Under the pieces are notes generated by a model. It did not search any database. It was not told the DNA's origin and worked only from the letters and a program-made list of their open reading frames with translations. From the NCBI GenBank assembly GCA_022767745.1, contig JALENN010000006.1:372001-436000 (forward strand): a DNA stretch of 64,000 nucleotides, given 5' to 3'. A program made the translations under genes and the position numbers. This DNA is from Alistipes sp. (GTDB lineage Bacteria > Bacteroidota > Bacteroidia > Bacteroidales > Rikenellaceae). Below are positions 1 through 7,869 of the stretch, piece after piece (position 1 is the first letter of the stretch; every line of letters begins with the position of its first letter).

Positions 1-574
1 CGCCGTCGATGCGCAGCGTCACCGCCAGCCGCTGCGGCACCTCGGCAAAGCCGCGCGTGGTCACCGCCACGGTGCGCTGCCCGCCCGAGGGGGGTTCGAG
101 CGTCATGAACTCGTACCCCGAGCCGAAGGCCTCGACCACCACCTCGGCCACGGCGTCGGGCATCGAGAAGAACGACACCAGGTCGTACTCGCCCGCCGCC
201 AGCGTGCGGCGCTCGCACTGCGCCTCGAGCAGCGTGAAGAGGGCGCCGAGGTCGACCCTCGCGGCGATGAACTTGCGCGTCGGCGCCGCCGTGCCGTTTG
301 CCGTCACCGCCACGCTCAACTGCGCTCCCGTGTCGACCACAGCGCAGCGCTCCACGCCCTCGGGCAGGCGGTAGCTCACAACGCTGCGCAGCATGGGGGC
401 TATGTCGACCGTGCCGCCCGCCGCGGCGCACAGGGTCTTCGTGCCAAGACGCTCACCGCTGGCGGCGTCGCTCACCACGATCTCGATGTCGCCCACCGCC
501 CCCTCGGCGTCGACCGTGTAGGGCAGCGCGTCGTAGAACGACGAGTAGGATTCGGGTATTGATGTAAATTTCAT
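1..574 (-). CDS. Hypothetical protein, 3' part missing (window edge)
   Basis: An open frame runs on the minus strand from an ATG at 574 to the window edge with no stop, giving at least 191 residues. It begins MKFTSIPESYSSFYDALPY. It has no signal peptide or membrane segment, and its alternating hydrophobic pattern suggests a beta-rich protein. It follows the 134-residue gene at 626-1030 by 51 bases on the same strand and is probably co-transcribed with it. I do not recognise the family. The size and order of the pair, with no enzymatic motif, could fit a structural gene of a phage-like element, but nothing here proves that. Codon use is like the rest of the window (GC-rich third positions). 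The reading frame is well supported; the function is unknown. Confidence 0.6.
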   Translation of the reverse strand, partial: MKFTSIPESYSSFYDALPYTVDAEGAVGDIEIVVSDAASGERLGTKTLCAAAGGTVDIAPMLRSVVSYRLPEGVERCAVVDTGAQLSVAVTANGTAAPTRKFIAARVDLGALFTLLEAQCERRTLAAGEYDLVSFFSMPDAVAEVVVEAFGSGYEFMTLEPPSGGQRTVAVTTRGFAEVPQRLAVTLRIDG

Positions 575-625
575 GGTTTTATCGGTTTGGTTATGGTTCG
601 TGCAAATGATGGCCGCCGCGCGCGG

Positions 626-1030
626 TCAGAAGAATGTCACCACGCGTGCCGTGGCCGTCGCGGCCGCCTCGCCGTGGTTCGTGAGCGAACGTGTCTGCGC
701 ATGCACCTCGAGCCGCTCCACCGCCACCACCACATCGGCGAGCGACAGCGCCGTGAAGATCCCCACCGCCGCCGTCTCGAGCCGCGCGTATGCCGCGGCC
801 CTCGCCGCGGGCGACAGCTTGGCCCCCGCCTCGAGCAGATGCAGCGTCACCGTGTAGGTCATGCGTCCGTGGCGCACCCCCTCCATCGACTCGAACTGCG
901 GCGGCGCAAGCCACGCGGCGGGATATGAGGTAAGGCTCTGCGACATGAAACGCTCGTCGCCCGTGTGGAAATCGTACCCGGCGGCGACGGCCGCCTGACG
1001 GATGGCATCTGCAAGTTTCGTGTGGTTCAT
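626..1030 (-). CDS. Hypothetical protein, 134 aa
   Basis: The frame starts MNHTKLADAIRQAAVAAGYDF and ends ATARVVTFF. It is a small soluble protein without a signal peptide: an N-terminal helix of about 18 residues, then strands and a long amphipathic helix around residues 70-105. It is the first gene of a minus-strand pair with the truncated gene at 1-574. The 742-base spacer upstream shows no clear TAnnTTTG element on this strand. The family is not recognised. Phage tail-completion proteins have similar length and helix-strand make-up and also sit before beta-rich structural genes, so a mobile-element remnant is one possibility; this is a weak inference from size and order only. Confidence 0.55.
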   Translation of the reverse strand: MNHTKLADAIRQAAVAAGYDFHTGDERFMSQSLTSYPAAWLAPPQFESMEGVRHGRMTYTVTLHLLEAGAKLSPAARAAAYARLETAAVGIFTALSLADVVVAVERLEVHAQTRSLTNHGEAAATATARVVTFF

Positions 1031-1084
1031 AAAAGTCGGTTTTTATCTGTTCAACTTATCCGTTCGCGCCCCGACGCCGCACCG

Positions 1085-1227
1085 TTGTCGACAATAGTGT
1101 CGATAAACGGTCGAAAAACGTCAATAACTTTTTCACGATGCGCCGCAACGCCATGCGGCATAGATTATTGCCTACGCGGGGCATATTGTCGATAACCTGC
1201 CGTCGCCCGATGTCAACATGTTGATAA
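1085..1227. promoter_or_regulatory. Cluster of DnaA-box-like words
   Basis: TTGTCGACAA (1085-1094), TGTCGATAA (1098-1106), TTGTCGATAA (1186-1195) and TGTTGATAA (1219-1227) lie within 143 bases. Read on the other strand the last three are TTATCGACA, TTATCGACA and TTATCAACA, each one base from the DnaA box TTATCCACA. The ten-mer TTGTCGATAA recurs at 21857-21866 in the candidate origin. DnaA binding is inferred; no box here is a perfect match. Confidence 0.35.
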
Positions 1228-1662
1228 CTCCCCGACGGCTCCCCCCGCCGCAACCCGCGGCGGCGATGGTGCGCCCGCCCGTCATCAAATATTTTAACAT
1301 TCGGCCGCCGCGCCCGCTCTCTTCCCCGACGTCGGCCATATAATCGCTATACTACTGCGACTTATGCTATACAGCAACAACCCCGTCGGGCGCTTTCGAC
1401 ACGGCAAATATAATACGGCGGAATACCGCTTGTCAAGTAATTTAACAATAAAAAATCAAATAATTTGACTATAATTTTACAATAGCCTGATTTTACGGGT
1501 ATTAAGAATATTCATTTTTTTACCCTCGGCGGTGATATGCAGACGCCATCCCTTATCCCGCAGTCGCCGCCCCGCCCCCGAGGCCATTCCCGCGGGGCGG
1601 CGCAAAACCCCCGAAAACTCCCCAAAAATGACGGCTGAGGGGAGTAAAAAGCGTTGCGCGGG

Positions 1663-1692
1663 TTGTTTTTTGTTAAAATACCATTAAATTTG
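1663..1692 (+). promoter_or_regulatory. Promoter of the 1773 gene
   Basis: TTG (1663-1665) is followed after 19 bases by TAAATTTG (1685-1692), matching the Bacteroidota -33/-7 arrangement. The gene start is 81 bases downstream. Confidence 0.6.
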
Positions 1693-1772
1693 TAAAACGG
1701 CATCCGCCCGCCACCGCGCCCCGAAGCGCCCGCAGGCGCTGCCGCAAACAACCTTAAACGACCTACCGACCT

Positions 1773-2195
1773 ATGAAACGACTACTCGCCATCGTCGCCA
1801 TGCTGTTGGCCGCGCAGAGCCTCGCGGCACAGGCCCTGAGTCCCGAGGAGCTCGCCAAGCGCGCCAAACGCAAGAACCTCACCGTAAAGGAGTGGAACAC
1901 CGACTCGCAGAAGAAGACCCGCTGGCTTGACCACCTTACCGTCTACGACGAGAAGGGGCGCAAGATCGAGGAGGCCGAGTACAACAAGTTCGGCCAGATC
2001 GAGCGCGTGACGTGCGAGTACGATCCCGTCACCGACATGGTCATCAAGGAGGTTGTCTACGACGACCGCGACAAACCCGTCCGCATACGCAAGTACGAGT
2101 ACAACGACGACGGCACCAAGTGCAAGCAGTACAACTACCTGCCCAACGGCAAGCTCTACACGATAAAGATCTTCGAGTACATATTCGAGGAGTGA
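1773..2195 (+). CDS. Small secreted protein of unknown function
   Basis: The 140-residue product has a clear signal peptide (MKRLLAIVAMLLAAQSLAAQ), so it is exported to the periplasm or beyond. The mature part is charged and contains about four repeats of the type YDE-KGR, YNKFGQ, YDPVTD, YDDRDKP and YNDDGT, spaced roughly 15-20 residues apart. These resemble the short beta-hairpin repeats of YD/MORN-like secreted proteins common in Bacteroidota. No catalytic motif is visible. It has its own promoter and ends 62 bases before the VTC-domain gene, so it may be co-transcribed with the two genes that follow. Whether it works with them is unknown. Confidence 0.75.
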   Translation: MKRLLAIVAMLLAAQSLAAQALSPEELAKRAKRKNLTVKEWNTDSQKKTRWLDHLTVYDEKGRKIEEAEYNKFGQIERVTCEYDPVTDMVIKEVVYDDRDKPVRIRKYEYNDDGTKCKQYNYLPNGKLYTIKIFEYIFEE

Positions 2196-2257
2196 CGCCC
2201 GCGCCGCGCCCCCCGAGGCACGGCCCGCGCCACCCCCTCCACACCCCATCACGACGG

Positions 2258-3058
2258 ATGACCTACGAGCAGCTGAACACCCTCGCCGTGTGGCAGCGCA
2301 TGCCCACCATAGACCTCGACCGCATAGCGGCCGTGCGTCTGATGAACCGCGTCGACACCAAGTACCTCCTCGACGAGGCGTGCTGCATGCGCCTGTTCGA
2401 GATGGCCGCCGGGCAGTACTACGTGCAGGAGATCGACTCGTGCCGCGCCTGCCGCTACGAGACGCTCTACTACGACACGCCGCAGTGGGAGATGTACCGC
2501 CTGCACCACAACCGCCGCCTCACGCGCCGCAAGGTGCGCACGCGCACCTACGTCGAGACGGGAGTCTCGTACCTCGAGGTCAAGCACAAGAGCAACAAGG
2601 GACGCACGCACAAGCACCGCATACGCATCGCGGGCGACATCTTCGCCACGGCGCCGCACGATGCCGCCGCGGCCGACTTCCTCCGCGGCGAGACCCCCTA
2701 CGCGCCCGAGACGCTGACCCCGGCGCTCACGACGCGCTTCGTGCGCGTGACGCTGGTCAACCGCGCCATGACCGAGCGCCTGACCCTCGACTTCGACCTG
2801 CACTTCACCAACGAGCGCGGCGACGGCGCCACGGCCTCGATGCAGGGGCTGGTGATCGTCGAGCTCAAGCAGGACGCGCTGGCGCCCTCGCCCATGAAGG
2901 ATATCCTCGCGCAGCTGCGCGTCAAGCCCTTCAAGGTCAGCAAGTACTGCGTGGGTGAGGCCATGACCAACCCGCAGGTCAAGCACAACCGCTTCAAGGC
3001 CAAGCTGCGCGCCATCGCCAAAATGTCACTCAACGCAAACAAAACCACCACGTTATGA
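2258..3058 (+). CDS. VTC-domain (polyphosphate polymerase-like) protein
   Basis: This 266-residue protein belongs to the VTC/CYTH triphosphate-tunnel fold. Visible tunnel-type elements are RVDTKYLLD near the N-terminus, ETLYYDTP, a basic strand RRKVRTRTYVE, SYLEVKHKSNKGRTHKHR, and the late acidic/basic strand IVELKQD. In the yeast VTC complex this domain makes polyphosphate from nucleotide; the bacterial stand-alone members are annotated polyphosphate polymerase domain proteins, and their activity is mostly inferred. I chose the ATG at 2258 because the fold begins directly after it and the longer ORF-track form is an unrelated Arg/His-rich shadow. The stop overlaps the next start as ATGA, implying translational coupling with the DUF4956 membrane protein. 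No membrane segment or SPX domain is present. Confidence 0.85.
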   Translation: MTYEQLNTLAVWQRMPTIDLDRIAAVRLMNRVDTKYLLDEACCMRLFEMAAGQYYVQEIDSCRACRYETLYYDTPQWEMYRLHHNRRLTRRKVRTRTYVETGVSYLEVKHKSNKGRTHKHRIRIAGDIFATAPHDAAAADFLRGETPYAPETLTPALTTRFVRVTLVNRAMTERLTLDFDLHFTNERGDGATASMQGLVIVELKQDALAPSPMKDILAQLRVKPFKVSKYCVGEAMTNPQVKHNRFKAKLRAIAKMSLNANKTTTL

Positions 3059-3780
3059 TACAACAGGATTTCCCCGATTTCGACCCCTCTATCGCCGAGG
3101 AGTTCGGTTACGACATCGTCAACCAGCTGAGTTTTCTGGGCGTACCGCTGTGCGACACGCAGAACCTCATACACCTGCTCATGCGCTTCGCGTTCAACCT
3201 CATCGTGGCATGGATCATCGTGCGCTTCTGCTACTACCGCAAGAGCCAGCGGCGCGACTACGTGCTGACCTTCATGCTCTTCAGCTCGGCCATGTTCATG
3301 CTCATCTTCCTGATGGAGAACGTCAACCTGCAGATCGGACTGACGCTGGGCCTCTTCGCCATCTTCGGCGTCATACGCTACCGCACGGAGACGGTTCCCG
3401 TGCGCGAGATGACATACCTGTTCGTCGTCATCGCCACGTCGGTCATCAACGGCCTCGCGCTCAACATATCCTACGCCGAACTCTTCGTCGCCGACATACT
3501 CATCGTGGGCATCATGTGGCTTCTGGAGAGCCACCTTCTGCTGCGCCACACCTCGTCCAAACTGGTTCTGTACGAGCGCATCGACCTGATCGTGCCCGAG
3601 CGTCGCGACGAGATGATCGCCGACCTCGAACAGCGCCTTGGCATCAAGATCGAGAAGGTCGAGGTCGGCCATGTCGACTTCCTGCGCGACGTGGCCTTCG
3701 TCAAGGTCTACTACATGCTCTCGGAGGGCGAGCAGAACACCATCGACAACATCACCAAGCCCAACCAGTTCATACAGTGA
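3055..3780 (+). CDS. DUF4956 membrane protein
   Basis: This 241-residue integral membrane protein has a cytoplasmic N-terminus and about four hydrophobic segments: residues 45-60 (FNLIVAWIIVRF), 70-85 (LTFMLFSSAMFMLIFLM), 95-110 and 125-160. A soluble C-terminal domain of about 70 residues (from about 170) holds an alternating charged/hydrophobic region ending QNTIDNITKPNQFIQ. The motif GLFAIFGVIRYRTE is characteristic of DUF4956. It overlaps the VTC-domain gene by four bases, a pairing found widely in bacteria. This suggests that it anchors the polymerase or conducts its product, as the membrane part of the eukaryotic VTC complex does. That role is inference. Confidence 0.85.
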   Translation: MIQQDFPDFDPSIAEEFGYDIVNQLSFLGVPLCDTQNLIHLLMRFAFNLIVAWIIVRFCYYRKSQRRDYVLTFMLFSSAMFMLIFLMENVNLQIGLTLGLFAIFGVIRYRTETVPVREMTYLFVVIATSVINGLALNISYAELFVADILIVGIMWLLESHLLLRHTSSKLVLYERIDLIVPERRDEMIADLEQRLGIKIEKVEVGHVDFLRDVAFVKVYYMLSEGEQNTIDNITKPNQFIQ

Positions 3781-3820
3781 CGGCCCCGCCGCATCCGATA
3801 ACAGCGGCAGCCTTTGACGC

Positions 3821-3857
3821 CGCGCCCCCGACCGCAAACAACACGGTCGGGGGCGCG
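3821..3857. terminator. Perfect 14-bp inverted repeat (terminator-like)
   Basis: CGCGCCCCCGACCG pairs perfectly with CGGTCGGGGGCGCG across a 9-base loop. No T-tract follows; the pcrA promoter element starts 19 bases later. It probably ends the VTC/DUF4956 transcript but could act in other ways. Confidence 0.5.
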
Positions 3858-3875
3858 CCGTATGGGAAAAAGAGT

Positions 3876-3883
3876 TATCTTTG
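3876..3883 (+). promoter_or_regulatory. pcrA promoter -7 element
   Basis: TATCTTTG matches TAnnTTTG exactly. No clear -33 element is visible because the upstream positions are inside or next to the GC-rich hairpin. The ATG of pcrA is 103 bases downstream. Confidence 0.5.
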
Positions 3884-3985
3884 CAACCGCCGCGGCAGCA
3901 GACGGGCCGACACCCCCTGCCGCGGCACGGCGCACCGCCCCCGGCATGCGCCGCACACCCACACCACACACCTCAACCGCATACG

Positions 3986-6580
3986 ATGGAATCCGAAATA
4001 CTCAAGGGCCTGAGCGAGGCGCAGCGCGCCGCCGTCGTCAACTACGACACGCCGTCGCTCATCATCGCGGGCGCGGGGTCGGGCAAGACCCGCGTGCTGA
4101 CGGCCCGCATAGCCTACATGCTCGAACAGGGCATCGAGCCGCACAACATACTGGCGCTTACCTTCACCAACAAGGCCGCCGAGCAGATGCGCAGCCGCAT
4201 CGAGCAGATCGTGGGCCCCAAGTGCCGCCGCATACGCATGGGCACGTTCCACTCGATCTTCTCGCGCATCCTTCGCGAGAACGCCGAGCGCATAGGCTTC
4301 ACGTCGAGCTACACGATCTACGAGCCGTCGGATGCCAAGAACCTCATCAAGACCATCTGCAAGCAGATGAACCTCGATGACGACAAGTACAAACCCAACC
4401 GCATACTCTCGCGCATATCCTTCGCCAAGAACTGCCTCGTTACGCCCGCGGCATACGTTGCCAACGCGGCCTACGCGGCCGAGGACCGTCAGGCGCAGAT
4501 ACCCCACTTCGGCGACGTCTACGCCGAGTACTGCCGCCGCTGCAAGCAGAACGGGGCGATGGACTTCGACGACCTGCTGCTGCAGACGAACATCCTGCTG
4601 CGCGACTGCCCCGACGTGCTGGCACGCTATCAGGACCTATTCCAGTATATTCTGGTGGATGAGTACCAGGACACCAACTACGCCCAGTACGTAATCATCC
4701 GCCGCCTTGCGCTGCGCCACTCGCGCGTGTGCGTTGTGGGCGACGACGCACAGAGCATCTACTCGTTCCGCGGCGCCAAGATCGAGAACATACTCTCGTT
4801 CCGCAACGACTACCCCGAGGCGCAGGTCTTCAAGCTCGAACAGAACTACCGCTCGACGCAGACCATCGTCAACGCCGCCAACTCGGTCATCGAGCACAAC
4901 TCGCGCCGCATGGAGAAGCGCTGCTTCTCGCAGGGCGACGCTGGCGAGCGCATACGCATCATCCGCACCTACACCGACCGCGAGGAGGCCGACATGATAG
5001 CCACGGCGCTGCGCGACCGCCTGCGCTCGACGGGCGACGGCTGGGACGAGGCGGCCATACTCTACCGCACCAACAATCAGTCGCAGGCGCTGGAGACGGC
5101 ACTCCGCCGCCGCGGCATTCCCTACCGCATATACAAGGGCAGCTCGTTCTACGACCACAAGGAGATCAAGGACATGCTGGCCTACATACGCCTTGTTATC
5201 AACCCGCTCGACGACGAGGCCTTCCGCCGCGTCGTGAACTACCCCGCGCGCGGCATCGGCGACACCACGGTTGCACGCATCGACCAGATGGCGCGCGAGC
5301 GCGGCCGCTCGATGTGGGAGGCGCTCGACGAGCTTATAGCCTCGCCCGAGGCGGCGGCCGACGCCACGACGCGCGCCATCGTGCGCAAGGCGTCGGAGTT
5401 CGTCGCGCTGATCCGCTCGCTTGCCGAGACGCGCAACGAACGCCCGCTCTACGACTTCGGTCTGGAGGTTGCGTCGCGCTCGGGCATCCTGGCCCTCTAC
5501 CGCGCCGAGAACACCCCCGAGGCCACGAGCGCCATCGACAACATCGAGGAGCTGTTGAACTCGATGCAGCTCTTCCGCGAGCAGCGCGAGGCCGAGATCC
5601 GCAACGGCGAACGCACGGAGGAGGAGCAGCCCACGGTCGAGGAGTGGCTGCAGAACATCATGCTGCTTACCGACCAGGACCAGCAGGAAGAGGAGGGCGA
5701 CGGCAAGGTTACGCTCATGACCGTGCACTCGGCCAAGGGACTCGAATACAAGTATGTCTACATAGCCGGCATGGAGGAAAACCTCTTCCCGTCGCAGCGC
5801 GCGATGGAGACGCCCGACGGCATCGAGGAGGAGCGACGGCTGTTCTACGTCGCCCTCACGCGCGCCAAGTGCGAGGCCACGCTGTCGTTCTGCGAGATGC
5901 GCTTCAAGTGGGGCAACATGGAGTTCTCGCAGCCGAGCCGCTTCCTCTCGGAGATCGACCCGCAGTATGTCGACACCGACTGCGACCTTAGCCGCCGCAG
6001 CGGGAGCATGGCGGCACGCGAGGACGACGGCCGCGGCTTCGACGACTTCGACGGCTACGACCGCAGCGGCTCGGCCCAACGCTACGGGGGCCAGCGCCCG
6101 GGTTACGGCGGAGGCCAGCGGCAGAGCTATGCGGCAGGACAACGCCAGGGCTACGGACAGACTTATGGCGGCCAGCGCGGCGGCTACGGAGGCGGCCAGC
6201 GCAGCGAGGAGCGCCGCGACGGACGCACGGCCATCGAGGCCCTCCGCCACCGCTACGACGTGCGCTACCAGCAGCAGCGGCAGGCGGCCGCGGGCGGCAC
6301 GGGTACCCCGCAGCGCCCCGCAACGCCCGACCCGCGCCTTGTGGCGCAGCCGCGCCAGACCGAGAACCTGCGGCGCATACCCACCGTGCAGCGCAACGAC
6401 GCCGCGCCGGCCGGGGCGTGCGAGTATGCCGTCGGCGACAGGGTCGAACACCCGAAGTTCGGTGCGGGTACCATCACCCGCATCGAGAGCCTCACCACCG
6501 ACCACAAGGTTGTTGTCGACTTCGGCTCCTACGGCGAGAAGACCCTCCTCGCCCGCTTCGCCAAGCTGCGCAAACTGTAA
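3986..6580 (+). CDS. pcrA: ATP-dependent DNA helicase PcrA/UvrD, with Gly-rich insert
   Basis: This superfamily 1 3'-5' helicase acts in DNA repair and rolling-circle or recombination-intermediate processing in the cytoplasm. Motifs in order: Walker A AGAGSGKT (residues 28-35), VDEYQDTN (about 223), GDDAQSIYSFRGA, QNYRST, VTLMTVHSAKGLEY (about 580) and RLFYVALTRAK. The C-terminus (about 811-864, YAVGDRVEHPKFGAGTI) is the Tudor-like domain that contacts RNA polymerase in PcrA/UvrD. Between the helicase core and this domain, residues about 695-745 form an unusual linker of YGGQR/GYGGGQR repeats. I start at the ATG at 3986 (864 aa): upstream sequence in the longer ORF is Pro/His-rich and lies partly in the promoter region. 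It has its own promoter and terminator and is apparently monocistronic. Confidence 0.95.
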   Translation: MESEILKGLSEAQRAAVVNYDTPSLIIAGAGSGKTRVLTARIAYMLEQGIEPHNILALTFTNKAAEQMRSRIEQIVGPKCRRIRMGTFHSIFSRILRENAERIGFTSSYTIYEPSDAKNLIKTICKQMNLDDDKYKPNRILSRISFAKNCLVTPAAYVANAAYAAEDRQAQIPHFGDVYAEYCRRCKQNGAMDFDDLLLQTNILLRDCPDVLARYQDLFQYILVDEYQDTNYAQYVIIRRLALRHSRVCVVGDDAQSIYSFRGAKIENILSFRNDYPEAQVFKLEQNYRSTQTIVNAANSVIEHNSRRMEKRCFSQGDAGERIRIIRTYTDREEADMIATALRDRLRSTGDGWDEAAILYRTNNQSQALETALRRRGIPYRIYKGSSFYDHKEIKDMLAYIRLVINPLDDEAFRRVVNYPARGIGDTTVARIDQMARERGRSMWEALDELIASPEAAADATTRAIVRKASEFVALIRSLAETRNERPLYDFGLEVASRSGILALYRAENTPEATSAIDNIEELLNSMQLFREQREAEIRNGERTEEEQPTVEEWLQNIMLLTDQDQQEEEGDGKVTLMTVHSAKGLEYKYVYIAGMEENLFPSQRAMETPDGIEEERRLFYVALTRAKCEATLSFCEMRFKWGNMEFSQPSRFLSEIDPQYVDTDCDLSRRSGSMAAREDDGRGFDDFDGYDRSGSAQRYGGQRPGYGGGQRQSYAAGQRQGYGQTYGGQRGGYGGGQRSEERRDGRTAIEALRHRYDVRYQQQRQAAAGGTGTPQRPATPDPRLVAQPRQTENLRRIPTVQRNDAAPAGACEYAVGDRVEHPKFGAGTITRIESLTTDHKVVVDFGSYGEKTLLARFAKLRKL

Positions 6581-6604
6581 CGGACACCGAAACACGCCAT
6601 ATAT

Positions 6605-6637
6605 AAAAGGAGAGAGGTTCACCGCCTCTCTCCTTTT
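6605..6637. terminator. pcrA terminator
   Basis: AAAAGGAGAGAGG / CCTCTCTCCTTTT forms a 13-bp stem with a 7-base loop and a T-tract, 25 bases after the pcrA stop. Confidence 0.85.
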
Positions 6638-6662
6638 TGTTTTCCGCCGCACCCGAGAACCT

Positions 6663-7010
6663 CCGTAGCGCGGAGTAGCTGCCCACCTCTACACCTCCTT
6701 TGAAAAACAGTAGTAGCGCGGAGTAGCCGCCTACGCTCCACGCCGCTGCCACCGCGCCATGAAAACCGTTGTAGCGTGGAGTAGCAAACCTATGCTCAAC
6801 GCCACTACCACCGCGCCCCGAAAAAACCGCCGTAGCGCGGAGTAGCAAACCTACGCTCCACGCCACTCCCATCGCGCCATGAAAAGACCGCCGTAGCGCG
6901 GAGTAGCACACCTCGCTCTCCGCCACTCCCACCACGCCCCGAAAAGACCGTTGTAGCGCGGAGTAGCACGCCTCGCTCCGCGCCGCCTCCATCGCGCCCC
7001 GAAAAACGTT
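6663..7010. repeat. Degenerate array of six ~60-bp repeats
   Basis: The core GTAGCGCGGAGTAGC recurs six times (near 6664, 6712, 6770, 6831, 6892 and 6952), with period about 60 after a shorter first unit. Each unit continues with a Ct-rich part and ends CRCGCCnYGAAAA. Most units also contain CTCCRCGC about 14 bases after the core, able to pair with GCGCGGAG to form a small hairpin. The same core in inverse orientation occurs in the 75-bp array at 21982-22260. There are no unique spacers, so this is not a CRISPR array. Together with flanks it fills the 538-base gap between pcrA and nth. Confidence 0.75.
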
Positions 7011-7082
7011 GGAAAAGGGATAAATGGTGTTCGGAGGGGAAATGGAGTGTCCGAAATGAATACCGTTTCGCGAAAAAATTGT

Positions 7083-7090
7083 TACATTTG
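7083..7090 (+). promoter_or_regulatory. nth promoter -7 element
   Basis: TACATTTG matches TAnnTTTG and lies 28 bases before the nth ATG. No good -33 match was seen. Confidence 0.55.
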
Positions 7091-7118
7091 TACGGATTAG
7101 TATGAAATTTTTCCGCGC

Positions 7119-7805
7119 ATGACTCTCAAGCAACGATACGACGGCATCATCGGATGGTTTTCTGCCAACATGCCCGTTGCCGAGAGCGAGCTCCGTTACG
7201 ACAATCCCTACCAGCTTCTTGTTGCGGTGATGCTCTCGGCGCAGTGCACCGACAAGCGCGTCAACATGACCACGCCGGCGCTCTTCGAGGCCTTTCCCAC
7301 GCCGCAGGCTATGGCCGCGGCCACGGCCGAGGAGATCTTCCCCTACATACGCAGCATCTCCTACCCCAACAACAAGGCCCGCAACCTTGCGGCCATGGCG
7401 CGCATGCTGTGCGCCGAGTTCGGGGGCGAGGTGCCGAGCGACCTTGCGGCGCTGCAGCGCCTTCCGGGCGTGGGCCGCAAGACGGCCAACGTCGTGGGGG
7501 CGGTCATCTGGCACAAGGAGGTGATGCCGGTCGACACGCACGTCTTCCGCGTCTCGGCGCGCATAGGGCTCACGCGCGGCGCCAAGACGCCGCTGCAGAC
7601 CGAGCTGCAGCTCGAGAAGAATATCCCGCGCCACCTGCTCCCCGTGGCGCACCACTGGCTTATCCTGCACGGACGGTACGTGTGCACGGCCCGCTCGCCC
7701 CGCTGCGGCGAGTGCGGCATAGTGGCGTGGTGCCGCCACCATGCCGAGCAGACGAAGCGCAGCGAGCGCACCGCCGCGGCAGCAGACAAACAGACAGACA
7801 TATAA
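7119..7805 (+). CDS. nth: Endonuclease III (DNA glycosylase/AP lyase)
   Basis: This base-excision repair enzyme removes oxidised pyrimidines and nicks at AP sites. The 228-residue protein shows the helix-hairpin-helix LPGVGRKTANVV with its catalytic lysine, and the following VDTHVFR with the catalytic aspartate. The 4Fe-4S cluster pattern C-x6-C-x2-C-x5-C (CTARSPRC..C.....C) is complete near the C-terminus. Length is close to the E. coli enzyme (211) with a short charged tail. The start is the first ATG after a good -7 element. It lies 64 bases upstream of the S41 lipoprotein gene; no terminator is visible between them, so read-through is possible. Confidence 0.95.
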   Translation: MTLKQRYDGIIGWFSANMPVAESELRYDNPYQLLVAVMLSAQCTDKRVNMTTPALFEAFPTPQAMAAATAEEIFPYIRSISYPNNKARNLAAMARMLCAEFGGEVPSDLAALQRLPGVGRKTANVVGAVIWHKEVMPVDTHVFRVSARIGLTRGAKTPLQTELQLEKNIPRHLLPVAHHWLILHGRYVCTARSPRCGECGIVAWCRHHAEQTKRSERTAAAADKQTDI

Positions 7806-7869
7806 AACAAATTATCGGACAACGCCTTGCCGCGTGCAGGCCATATACGAGAAACAAACCAACACACTT

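Larger units (their letters stand above)
1031..1772. other. 742-base spacer with DnaA-box-like motifs and an AT-rich block
   Basis: No convincing gene lies here. The 79-codon minus ORF at 1512-1751 is low complexity and has no family features. The first 200 bases hold several GTCGA(T/C)AA and TGTTGATAA words (separate entry). A strongly AT-rich block lies at about 1431-1520, in contrast to the GC-rich surroundings. The last 110 bases carry the promoter of the next gene. Divergent transcription leaves both ends. Confidence 0.6.

Noticed and set aside
1031-1772. This spacer as the replication origin
   Set aside because: It has DnaA-like words and an AT-rich block, but the plus strand remains C-rich on its right side up to 21.5 kb, so the bias does not switch here.
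2698-3969. 423-aa minus ORF
   Set aside because: It covers two unrelated plus-strand genes with clear domains and the hairpin between them; it is a shadow.
4637-6652. 671-aa minus ORF
   Set aside because: It is antisense to pcrA; GC-rich codon bias leaves long open frames on the opposite strand. It has Val/Leu/Arg-rich composition without domains.
6663-7010. CRISPR array
   Set aside because: Units are nearly identical along their full length with no unique spacers, and there is no cas gene; the same holds for the array at 21982-22260.
6492-7742. 416-aa minus ORF across the 60-bp repeat array
   Set aside because: It is the antisense of nth joined to translated repeats; the repeat peptides (CYSALRRSF) come from the DNA repeat, and nth on the other strand has full catalytic motifs.
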